Assembly (NCBI GenBank): GCA_021787775.1
Contig: JAJYLK010000001.1
Coordinates: 1 to 21,446 of the forward strand
Length of the DNA: 21,446 nucleotides
Source: Actinomycetes bacterium
GTDB taxonomy: Bacteria; Actinomycetota; Thermoleophilia; BMS3ABIN01
Direction: 5' to 3'
Positions 1 through 5,870 of the stretch are shown here, in pieces. A program made the translations under genes and the position numbers. How positions within the stretch are numbered: the stretch's first letter is position 1; every line of letters starts with the position of its first letter. The notes under the pieces are model-generated. The model was not told the origin of the DNA. It searched no databases and was given only the letters and a program-made list of their open reading frames with translations.

Positions 1-96
1 TCGACTGCGAGTTCTGAACCGGCGGATATCGCCCGGATCTCCTCCGGAAAAATCCAGTGAAACCAGGTCCCTGGCGGCGGCCCGGCTCCGGCCAAT

Positions 97-125
97 AAAA
101 AAGGCGCGGACCGAAGGTCCGCGCC
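97..125 (-). terminator. Rho-independent terminator of the LPXTG protein gene
   Basis: A perfect 10-bp inverted repeat (ggcgcggacc at 103-112 and ggtccgcgcc at 116-125) with a 3-nt loop. Read on the minus strand it is followed directly by a run of six T (complement of 97-102). It lies about 30 nt past the stop of the small secreted protein gene, as expected for an intrinsic terminator. On the plus strand no T-run follows, so it should act in one direction only. Confidence 0.88.
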
Positions 126-154
126 GTGGCATACGTGATTCTGGCGTCGCAGCG

Positions 155-607
155 TCAGGACTGCCGGCGGCTCCTCCTCAGCAGCATGGACGCGGCCGCG
201 ATGCCGATCAGGCCGGAGGCGATCAGCAGGATCACCGTCGTGCCGGTGCTGGGCAGGCTGCTGGACTCCACCGCTGATGTCAACCGCGTACTACAGCCGA
301 GGTTGCCATAAACAGTATTGTAATCGGGCAGCGATGAATTGTAGGAACTCAGGCTGCTGAGCACCTGGCAGGCGGCCGCCAGCTGTGAATCGCTGAATCC
401 GGAAACATTCCCGGCCGCGGAAGCGTTGTAGATGGCGACAAAGGTGTCGGGCGATATGCCAGCCTGAGCTGCGGCAACCTGCATAGCCGAGACTACCGCG
501 GCATACTGGTTCCCCTGGGCGCCAGAAGGAAACGCCGCGAGCGCAGTACCGCTAACGAGCATCGAAAACATTAGACAAACAACCAGCAGAAAAATAACAC
601 GCCTCAT
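155..607 (-). CDS. Small secreted LPXTG (sortase-anchored) cell-wall protein
   Basis: A 150-residue exported protein. Residues 1-25 form a signal peptide (MRR, a long hydrophobic core, then an ALA-A type cleavage site near residue 24). The C-terminus is a classic sortase signal: LPSTG at 118-122, a hydrophobic helix at about 124-143, then LLRRSRRQS. The mature part is only about 95 residues, Ala/Ser-rich, with two cysteines (C80, C105) that could form a disulfide. I do not recognise its domain. By analogy with known LPXTG proteins it would be cut between T and G and joined to peptidoglycan by a sortase, none of which is in this window. The ATG at 607 is preferred because AAGGGGTGAT lies just upstream; an in-frame TTG at 610 adds one residue. 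The gene stands alone and ends in a strong terminator. The family call is firm; the function is unknown. Confidence 0.85.
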   Translation of the reverse strand: MRRVIFLLVVCLMFSMLVSGTALAAFPSGAQGNQYAAVVSAMQVAAAQAGISPDTFVAIYNASAAGNVSGFSDSQLAAACQVLSSLSSYNSSLPDYNTVYGNLGCSTRLTSAVESSSLPSTGTTVILLIASGLIGIAAASMLLRRSRRQS

Positions 608-610
608 CAA

Positions 611-620
611 ATCACCCCTT
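611..620 (-). promoter_or_regulatory. Shine-Dalgarno deciding the LPXTG protein start
   Basis: On the minus strand AAGGGGTGAT precedes TTG (608-610) and ATG (605-607). The purine-rich core is about 7 nt from the ATG and only about 4 nt from the TTG, so the ATG is the better start. Confidence 0.6.
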
Positions 621-715
621 CAAATAATTAATAATCCTGTAATCAATCCAGACCTGTTTGACGAGCCGGTTCCCCGATACATCGGAGAATTCAACGCACA
701 CCCGCGCGTTTCCTT

Positions 716-747
716 CCCGCAATAGCAAAAACTATAACGTCTGCGGG
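716..747. promoter_or_regulatory. Nested inverted repeat with a -10-like box
   Basis: In the divergent intergenic region, CCCGCA (716-721) and TGCGGG (742-747) form outer arms. ATAG (722-725) and CTAT (732-735) extend the same stem, leaving a 6-nt bulge. On the minus strand this includes TATAGT (736-731), a 5/6 match to a sigma-70 type -10 box, with a weak TTGCAA 15 nt upstream. It could be a promoter with an operator for the LPXTG gene, giving a leader of about 115 nt. This is seen by eye only and the spacing is short, so confidence is low. Confidence 0.3.
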
Positions 748-763
748 TTTATTGCAACCTCTC

Positions 764-776
764 CAGCTTTAAGCTG
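764..776. repeat. Short perfect palindrome CAGCTT-T-AAGCTG
   Basis: Six-base arms around a single central base, in the divergent region between the LPXTG gene and the TPR-like gene. Such a palindrome could be an operator half-site pair. A second smaller one (CCGAT-AC-ATCGG) lies at 674-685. No regulator gene in the window suggests what would bind them. Palindromes of this size also occur by chance. Confidence 0.3.
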
Positions 777-877
777 CATGCTTTCATTTGTTGTATTGAG
801 TCCGGCCTTCTGCCGCTGGAAATTCCGGCGTTGCTGAGATATCTTGAGCCTGTACCCGCCATTGATCATCCGGGGAT

Positions 878-1408
878 ATGTCCGTTAACGGCAGAACAAT
901 GCAGAACTTTAATGAATCTCCGCTGGAATCGCCGGACCCTGTTGCCGAGCATGATAAATCCGGCTTCAGGCGTCACGCCGCCTGGTTCCGCTACGCGGTC
1001 GCGGCCGTTGCCATCTTCGCCGTCGTCCTCACCCTGATTCCCTGGTATTCTGCTTATTTGCAGGATAAATCATTACGCGAGGCTGAGGATGGTTATCAAG
1101 TGGATGCACTGCACACTGCCGAGAGTGCCCAATCTTGGGATCCGGTCTCCGTTAATGCCCTCTTTGTACTTGCGGGTGTCGAACAGAGAATAGGCTGGCA
1201 GCAGGATTCCCGGAAGACGCTGGAGAAAGCGACTCGGCAGGAACCGCTGAATTATGCAACATGGGAAACGCTGGCAGTCGAAGAGCAAAACAGCTGGAAC
1301 ATGCCCGATCAGGCGGCCAGGGACTTCGCCAGAGCGATAGCCCTCGATCCGCAGGACAAGGAATTGCGCCAGACAGCCGGGCTGCCCGCACCGGCTCCCG
1401 GCAGCTAG
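878..1408 (+). CDS. Membrane-anchored TPR-like protein, possible Wzy/ligase partner
   Basis: A 176-residue protein with a polar N-terminus (1-35), one membrane helix at about 38-57, and a remaining part that reads as two to three degenerate tetratricopeptide-like helix pairs (about 63-90, 91-124, 125-160). Features include WDPxSVNAL near 87-95, a Leu-Glu-Lys-Ala helix at 115-118 followed by QEPLNYATW, and an ARAIALDP end at 151-158. From memory, a helix followed by this kind of TPR is what follows the membrane domain of some actinobacterial O-antigen ligase/polymerase proteins. Here it stands alone, on the strand opposite the polysaccharide genes, converging on the dehydratase gene. The ATG at 878 is used; an ATG at 899 is possible. 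Topology would place the TPR outside the membrane if it matches those proteins. A role as a partner of the Wzy-like proteins is inference. Confidence 0.72.
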   Translation: MSVNGRTMQNFNESPLESPDPVAEHDKSGFRRHAAWFRYAVAAVAIFAVVLTLIPWYSAYLQDKSLREAEDGYQVDALHTAESAQSWDPVSVNALFVLAGVEQRIGWQQDSRKTLEKATRQEPLNYATWETLAVEEQNSWNMPDQAARDFARAIALDPQDKELRQTAGLPAPAPGS

Positions 1409-1429
1409 CCGCTGAAGCGCCCTGCTTCT

Positions 1430-1451
1430 GCAGCACCGCAACCGGCGCTGC
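1430..1451. terminator. Hairpin between convergent genes, possible terminator
   Basis: Arms gcagcacc (1430-1437) and ggcgctgc (1444-1451) surround a 6-nt loop. On the minus-strand transcript all eight pairs can form, one as G-U; on the plus strand there is one A-C mismatch. It lies between the convergent stops of the TPR-like gene and the dehydratase gene. No T-run follows on either side, so it is at best a non-canonical terminator for the long minus-strand operon. Confidence 0.35.
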
Positions 1452-1468
1452 CAGGTCCTATTGCGCGC

Positions 1469-3364
1469 TCAGTCCGCTTCCTCGAAGGCAGCCAGAAGCA
1501 TTCCCTCATCAGAACCGGTACTGCCAACCAAGTTCATGTCAAAAGGCTCATAGGACGGTATGAGCTGTTGCAGTGAGCCCTTCAAAACCTCGCAGTTCCC
1601 GCCTTCGGCCAGCTCGAACAGCGAATCCAGAGCAGGCAGGAGACGGGCATCGGCCGAAGCGGAACGCCGGACGCGAAAGATCTTCGGATGACGGAAGACT
1701 TCATACTCCTCGTCCCTGGCCGTCAGTCTTTCGTTCAGTTTTTCACCCGGCCTCAGACCGGTGAAACTGATCTCCACTTCCCCGAAGCCGGGAACCTTCA
1801 TCAAGTCGATCATCTGCGCCGCCAGGTCCACGATCCGCACTGGCTTGCCCATATCGAGCACGTAGATCGCGTTGCCATCGTCGAAGGCGGCGGCTTGCAG
1901 AACCAGATCGACGGCTTCGGAAATCAGCATGAAATAGCGGGTCATCTCCGCATGCGTCACCGTGACCGGACCGCCGCCGCGGATCTGTTCCCGGAAGATC
2001 GGCAGCACGCTGCCGCGGCTGCCCAGGACATTGCCAAAGCGGACGGAACAATACCGGGTCTGCGGAAAGAGCAGCCCCAGCTCCTCAACAACGCGCTCGC
2101 CCAGATTCTTGGTGGCGCCCATCACATTCACCGGCTCGACCGCCTTGTCGGTGGATATGTTGATGAAACAGCCGGCGCCGTATTCGCCCGCCAGGCGGGC
2201 CATGATCAGCGTCCCCCTGATATTGTTCAGCACCGCTTCATCCGCATGCAGCTCCATCAGCGGCACATGCTTGTAAGCGGCGGCGTGGAACACGAGGCTG
2301 GGCCTGAACCGGTCGAAAATAGTGGCCATCTTCTCCTCGGACTTGATGTCAGCCACCCAGAGCATGTGCGCGGTAAAGAACCGCTGCAACAGTTGTTTGT
2401 GGATGCGATACAACGATGATTCATCCTGATCGACAAGGATGATGCGCGCCGGATTGTGCCTGCTGATCTGGTTGACAAGCTCCGAGCCGATGGAGCCGCC
2501 GGCGCCGGAGACCAGCACTGTCTGGTCCTTGATAAAGCTGCGGATCTGGCTGTAATCTGTCTGCACGGGCTGACGCCCGAGCACGTCCTCGATCTTTATG
2601 TCGCTGATATTGTCCAGGCCCACCTTGCCCTGGTGGATGCTCTGCAGCGGCCGAAGCGTCTTGACCGCCTTCCCGGTGCCTTGACAGATTGTTACAATGC
2701 GGCGGAACTGTTCCAGCGTAGCGCTCGGGATCGCGATCACGATCTCGTCAATCTGCAGGTCCTTGACGATTTGCGGGATGCGGTCGCTGGCTCCCAGGAT
2801 GGGGACACCGTGAATCTCCATCTCCTGGAGTTTGTGGTTGTCATCCACCAGCGCCACGACCTCCAGACCAGTGACCGAATCCCTCTGGATGCTCCTGATG
2901 ATCATCTCTCCGGCCGAGCCCGCTCCCACCACCAGCAGGCTCAACCGGCGCTCCACCTCCCGCAGGGAGCGCTCGTAGAAAACCCTCGGGTAAAAGCGGA
3001 CGCCGGCCATCAGGCTGAAGGCGATCAGCCCTCCGATAGGCACCATCGCCAGAACGTGCGTGAACGACGAAGGCATGGTGACGCGCCCCGCCAGCAGCAG
3101 CAGCACCATGATGACCACTGCGGCCTTCACCATCCTCAGCCCCTGTTCCAGCCCGGCATACCGGCCGACGGCGCGGTAGAGGCCGAAGCGGATGTTGACG
3201 CCGTGATGGATGATGATCGCAATCGGGAGGAAGATCAGAAGTTCATGGTAGTAAGCCAGTGGCGCCCAACGGGCGAACAGGACGAGTGAAGCCAGGGTAT
3301 AGGCGTTGATGACGATGCAGGTGTCGACCAGGATGGCTAGCGAGCTGCGCCTGAGATGTCTCAG
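1469..3364 (-). CDS. Membrane-bound sugar-nucleotide 4,6-dehydratase (PglF/FlaA1/CapD family)
   Basis: Expected to convert UDP-GlcNAc to a UDP-4-keto-6-deoxy sugar, the first step to bacillosamine-like sugars. Counting from the proposed start (631 residues): four membrane helices at about 9-31, 40-56, 81-93 and 101-122; a first Rossmann motif VVGAGSAGE at 145-153; and the catalytic SDR domain with GAGGSIGSEL at 287-296, NISTDKAV at 402-409 and an MGATK segment at 415-419. There Met replaces the usual SDR Tyr (MxxxK), as in PglF/FlaA1-type enzymes. The RFGN and GLRPGEKL motifs also match. The first ATG (3133) would leave only 554 residues and cut two helices. The frame stays open and family-like upstream to a CTG at 3364, where homologues typically begin with a similar H-L-R-R stretch; ATC codons at 3373/3370 sit 5-8 nt after a GGAGG. 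Last gene of the minus-strand run. Family certain, start uncertain. Confidence 0.93.
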   Translation of the reverse strand: MRHLRRSSLAILVDTCIVINAYTLASLVLFARWAPLAYYHELLIFLPIAIIIHHGVNIRFGLYRAVGRYAGLEQGLRMVKAAVVIMVLLLLAGRVTMPSSFTHVLAMVPIGGLIAFSLMAGVRFYPRVFYERSLREVERRLSLLVVGAGSAGEMIIRSIQRDSVTGLEVVALVDDNHKLQEMEIHGVPILGASDRIPQIVKDLQIDEIVIAIPSATLEQFRRIVTICQGTGKAVKTLRPLQSIHQGKVGLDNISDIKIEDVLGRQPVQTDYSQIRSFIKDQTVLVSGAGGSIGSELVNQISRHNPARIILVDQDESSLYRIHKQLLQRFFTAHMLWVADIKSEEKMATIFDRFRPSLVFHAAAYKHVPLMELHADEAVLNNIRGTLIMARLAGEYGAGCFINISTDKAVEPVNVMGATKNLGERVVEELGLLFPQTRYCSVRFGNVLGSRGSVLPIFREQIRGGGPVTVTHAEMTRYFMLISEAVDLVLQAAAFDDGNAIYVLDMGKPVRIVDLAAQMIDLMKVPGFGEVEISFTGLRPGEKLNERLTARDEEYEVFRHPKIFRVRRSASADARLLPALDSLFELAEGGNCEVLKGSLQQLIPSYEPFDMNLVGSTGSDEGMLLAAFEEAD

Positions 3365-3396
3365 GTTGATGATGGCTGCCTCCGTTTCCCGATCAT
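3361..3396 (-). CDS. Possible 11-residue leader peptide ORF before the dehydratase
   Basis: A minimal ORF, ATG at 3396 to TGA at 3361, encoding MIGKRRQPSST. It lies downstream of a candidate promoter. Its TGA overlaps the putative CTG start of the dehydratase in a CTGA arrangement, the same geometry as the ATGA junctions elsewhere in this operon. It could bring ribosomes to the weak start by reinitiation. Only the geometry supports it; no clear Shine-Dalgarno precedes it and an ORF this short can arise by chance. Confidence 0.25.
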   Translation of the reverse strand: MIGKRRQPSST

Positions 3397-3418
3397 TTTT
3401 AAATACACCCGTGCGGCT

Positions 3419-3447
3419 AATTTAATCAAATTTTTCTTTTTTATCAA
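3419..3447 (-). promoter_or_regulatory. Candidate sigma-70-type promoter inside the operon
   Basis: On the minus strand TTGATA (3447-3442, 5/6 to consensus) is separated by exactly 17 nt from TAAATT (3424-3419, 4/6). The tract is strikingly AT-rich in a GC-rich region. It overlaps the last codons of the phosphoglycosyl transferase gene and points at the dehydratase gene, with a start point expected near 3412. The low-complexity A-runs raise the chance of a coincidental match. Confidence 0.4.
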
Positions 3448-4123
3448 ACAGGCATGGTTGATTTACACGATTATTTTTCTTCAGGCGGCGGATGGGCATG
3501 GCCAGGGTGCCGGCGATTATCCTGGCATCCGTGCCCAACCTCCAGTGATCGATATAGGCGAGATCCAGAGCCACCTTCTGCGGCAGAATGACTTCGACAT
3601 AGTGCTCGATCGTGTCCTTATCCCCCAGCAACGCTTCCTCGTTGCTGAACCGGAGCGACGCCGGTCCGGTGATCCCGGGCCGGCAGCTCAGCAGCACCTC
3701 CGCCTGCCGGCCCAGATACGGCAGGAAGAAAGGATCCTCCGGCCGCGGGCCCACCAGACTCATGTCTCCCTTGATCACGTTGAATATCTGCGGCAGTTCA
3801 TCCACTTTCAGCCGCCGCAGCAGACTGCCGACGCGGGTCGTGCGCAGATCGCCGGCATGCGTCAGCGGCAAGCCATGGGGCTCGGCGGGCAGGTGTTTCA
3901 TCGTCCTCAGCTTGTACATCTTAAAGGCGCACCCGTTGAGGCCCATGCGCTCTGAAAGATAGAAAGCCGGCCCGCGCGAATCAAGCTTGACCAGCAGGCC
4001 GAGGATGAGGATCAGCGGCAGCGCCGGCACGAGGAGGATGGCTGCGACCAGCACGTCCAGCAACCGCTTGATCTGGCTGGCGCCCAGCGTGGTGCGTTGT
4101 GCCGCGCTTGTTCTCTCCAGCAT
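3422..4123 (-). CDS. Phosphoglycosyl transferase (PglC/WcaJ-type bacterial sugar transferase)
   Basis: Transfers a sugar phosphate from a nucleotide sugar to undecaprenyl phosphate at the inner membrane face, starting the repeat unit. The 233 residues show a single hydrophobic re-entrant helix at about 22-45 with the kink prolines of the family, then the cytosolic domain: KMYKLRTM at 68-75, the catalytic Asp-Glu pair in LKVDELPQ (D108, E109), SLVGPRPE at 122-129 and RPGITGPASL at 148-157. This is the short, monotopic form without an N-terminal membrane domain. The start ATG at 4123 shares its A with the stop of the upstream methyltransferase (TGATG), so translation is probably coupled. The last 25 residues are Lys/Asn-rich and AT-rich, unlike the rest of the gene, and overlap a candidate promoter. 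With a PglF-like dehydratase next door, a bacillosamine-like first sugar is plausible but not shown. Confidence 0.94.
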   Translation of the reverse strand: MLERTSAAQRTTLGASQIKRLLDVLVAAILLVPALPLILILGLLVKLDSRGPAFYLSERMGLNGCAFKMYKLRTMKHLPAEPHGLPLTHAGDLRTTRVGSLLRRLKVDELPQIFNVIKGDMSLVGPRPEDPFFLPYLGRQAEVLLSCRPGITGPASLRFSNEEALLGDKDTIEHYVEVILPQKVALDLAYIDHWRLGTDARIIAGTLAMPIRRLKKNNRVNQPCLFDKKEKFD

Positions 4124-4818
4124 CAGCCCACGCCTTTCGTGATCGCTACCAGGTAGTGACTCCTCAAAAACGGCACCGCCCGCAATAGCTGCGCCGCGGC
4201 CGCAGATCTGCGCGCCACCAGCCGGTTCAGAGGAGCCGCCAGGGATTCCTTGCGGAAATCAAAACGGCTGCCGGGGAACAGGCTGGTGATTTCCTTTTTC
4301 CGGATGCCGCACACATCCCTGTTGCCCGGCTTACTGACAAAATAATCGTACCAGATCAACGTGCCGCCGAACCGCGTGACACGCATCATCTCGGCGGCGA
4401 TCCTTTTCTTCATTTCCAGGTCGAGTATCGATGAAAACATTACAAACTGACAGACGATGTCAAAAACCCCATCCGCGAACGGCAGCTGTTCGGCATTGGC
4501 CAGCCGGACGTCTACGCCCGGATGCCGGCGGCGGCACGCCTCCGCCCTCGCGGGGAGCAGCTCCACACCGGCGACGTTCCCGGCCCGGGCGCCGTATTTG
4601 AGAAAGTTGGCTATCTCCGCACCGCCGCCGCAGCCGACTTCGAGGATGCGCGTCCCGGCCAGATCCATGAGCCCCTGGCGCCTGAGCAGCTTCAGCACGG
4701 CGCGCTCCTGGTTGTGCAGATGCAGGGCCGTGGCGGGATTGAACCAGCTGTAAATATCGCCCGGGTCAGCCGCCGCGCGTTTTTCGTATGCTGCCTTTAT
4801 CCTTTCTACTTCACTCAT
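4123..4818 (-). CDS. Class I SAM-dependent methyltransferase
   Basis: A 231-residue methyltransferase of the Methyltransf_11/25 type. The SAM-binding glycine motif ILEVGCGGGAE is at 58-68, the acidic residue ending strand 2 is in GVELL (about 84-88), NAEQLPFADGVFDIV at 108-122 is the typical strand-4 region, and an M-R-V-x-R-x-G-G turn lies near 145-152. The acceptor cannot be read from sequence; in this operon an O- or N-methylation of a sugar in the glycan is the natural guess. Its ATG overlaps the stop of the upstream GT2 gene (ATGA, 4 bp), and its own TGA overlaps the next start. No zinc ribbon, unlike the other two methyltransferases of the cluster. Confidence 0.9.
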   Translation of the reverse strand: MSEVERIKAAYEKRAAADPGDIYSWFNPATALHLHNQERAVLKLLRRQGLMDLAGTRILEVGCGGGAEIANFLKYGARAGNVAGVELLPARAEACRRRHPGVDVRLANAEQLPFADGVFDIVCQFVMFSSILDLEMKKRIAAEMMRVTRFGGTLIWYDYFVSKPGNRDVCGIRKKEITSLFPGSRFDFRKESLAAPLNRLVARRSAAAAQLLRAVPFLRSHYLVAITKGVG

Positions 4819-5816
4819 GCCCGTTTACCTCTAACTCCGACGAGATTCGGCAACCCGCATAAAAATCCGGTCGCATAAGAAAGATGCAGCGTCGCGAACG
4901 CGAAAGGCAGCAGCAGCATCGACGGCCCTGCCAGGCCCACGGATCTGAGCGTAACGGTGACGGACAGGAGCAGGTAGGCGGCAAGCATGGCGGCGGCAAG
5001 CCAGACCAGGGGCGGCACCGCCAGCGCCAGCAGCAGTGCCAGGCAGAACACTGAAAGCGCCGCGGCCGGAGCCATGTTGCGCAGGGCCGGCAGGCGCCCG
5101 TGTTTTCGCAGGATGACCGTCTTCCACCAGCCATACTGGAAATACTGTTTCCAGAGCCCCCGCAACGTCGGCCGGCTGTAATAACTCGAACGGATGGACG
5201 GGTCGAGAAAGATCCTGCACCCACCCCGGACCAAGCGAAAATTGAACTCGTCGTCCTGATTGCGGATCAGCTCCTCGTCAAACAGGCCGACGCGCTCGAA
5301 CACCTCGCGGCGATAGGCGCCGAAAGCGACCGTGTCCACGAAACCGGGCTTCATCGAAGTCCGGAACCGCGAATTGCCGACGCCGAAAGCCGAGGACATC
5401 GCTTGCGAGATCACCCTGCCCATGCGCCTGTCGCTGATGGTCTCGATCCGGCCGCCAGCGCAGTCCGCTCCGGATGCTTCCAGTACAGCGACGTTGCGGC
5501 TGACGAAATCCGGCTCGACAAAGCTGTGGCTGCCGAGAATGATGACGACATCGCCGCCGGAGTTGCGAATGCCGATGTTGAGCGCCGCCGGCGTGACCCG
5601 GTCCGGGTTGTCCAGCAATTCCACATCAGGCGACCGGCCGGCGAAGCTCCGGACGATCGCCGCCGAGCCGTCTTCCGAGCACCCGTCGACCACCTTGACT
5701 TCGAGACGGTCTGCGGGGTAATCCTGCTCCATGAGTGAATCGAGACAGCGGCCGACATGCCTCTCTTCGTTGCGCATCGGGATGACGATGCTTACCCTTA
5801 CTGTTCTTTTCATCAT
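4815..5816 (-). CDS. Glycosyltransferase family 2 with C-terminal membrane segments (ExoA-like)
   Basis: A GT-A fold glycosyltransferase. Numbering from GTG 5819, VSIVIPMRNEERHVGRCLDS spans 9-28, VVDGCSEDGS lies at 43-52, and the domain continues to RNQDDEFNFRLVRGG at 186-200, which holds the likely catalytic acidic residues, and a FLDP strand at 204-207. About three hydrophobic helices follow (around 252-292 and 297-322), so it is membrane-tethered like ExoA-type succinoglycan transferases. Where relatives have a D-x-H/D-x-D metal motif, this protein reads ILGSHSF (95-101), so the first acidic residue is missing. Three possible starts sit in a row (GTG 5819, ATG 5816, ATG 5813); I use 5816. 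A gap of about 55 nt separates it from the radical SAM gene, and its stop overlaps the methyltransferase start. Donor and acceptor unknown. Confidence 0.92.
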   Translation of the reverse strand: MMKRTVRVSIVIPMRNEERHVGRCLDSLMEQDYPADRLEVKVVDGCSEDGSAAIVRSFAGRSPDVELLDNPDRVTPAALNIGIRNSGGDVVIILGSHSFVEPDFVSRNVAVLEASGADCAGGRIETISDRRMGRVISQAMSSAFGVGNSRFRTSMKPGFVDTVAFGAYRREVFERVGLFDEELIRNQDDEFNFRLVRGGCRIFLDPSIRSSYYSRPTLRGLWKQYFQYGWWKTVILRKHGRLPALRNMAPAAALSVFCLALLLALAVPPLVWLAAAMLAAYLLLSVTVTLRSVGLAGPSMLLLPFAFATLHLSYATGFLCGLPNLVGVRGKRA

Positions 5817-5870
5817 CACCAGCGTTTCTTTTTGGTCACATGACGCGCGAAACCGGCCTGCGATCGGGCT

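Noticed and set aside
1..60. Possible tail of a plus-strand gene (19 codons ending at TGA 58-60)
   Set aside because: Too short to recognise, and no terminator follows in that direction. It may be real but cannot be supported from this window.
611..877. Plus-strand promoter for the TPR-like gene
   Set aside because: TTGCAA (752-757) and TATTGA (794-799) were considered, but no pair has acceptable spacing and match.
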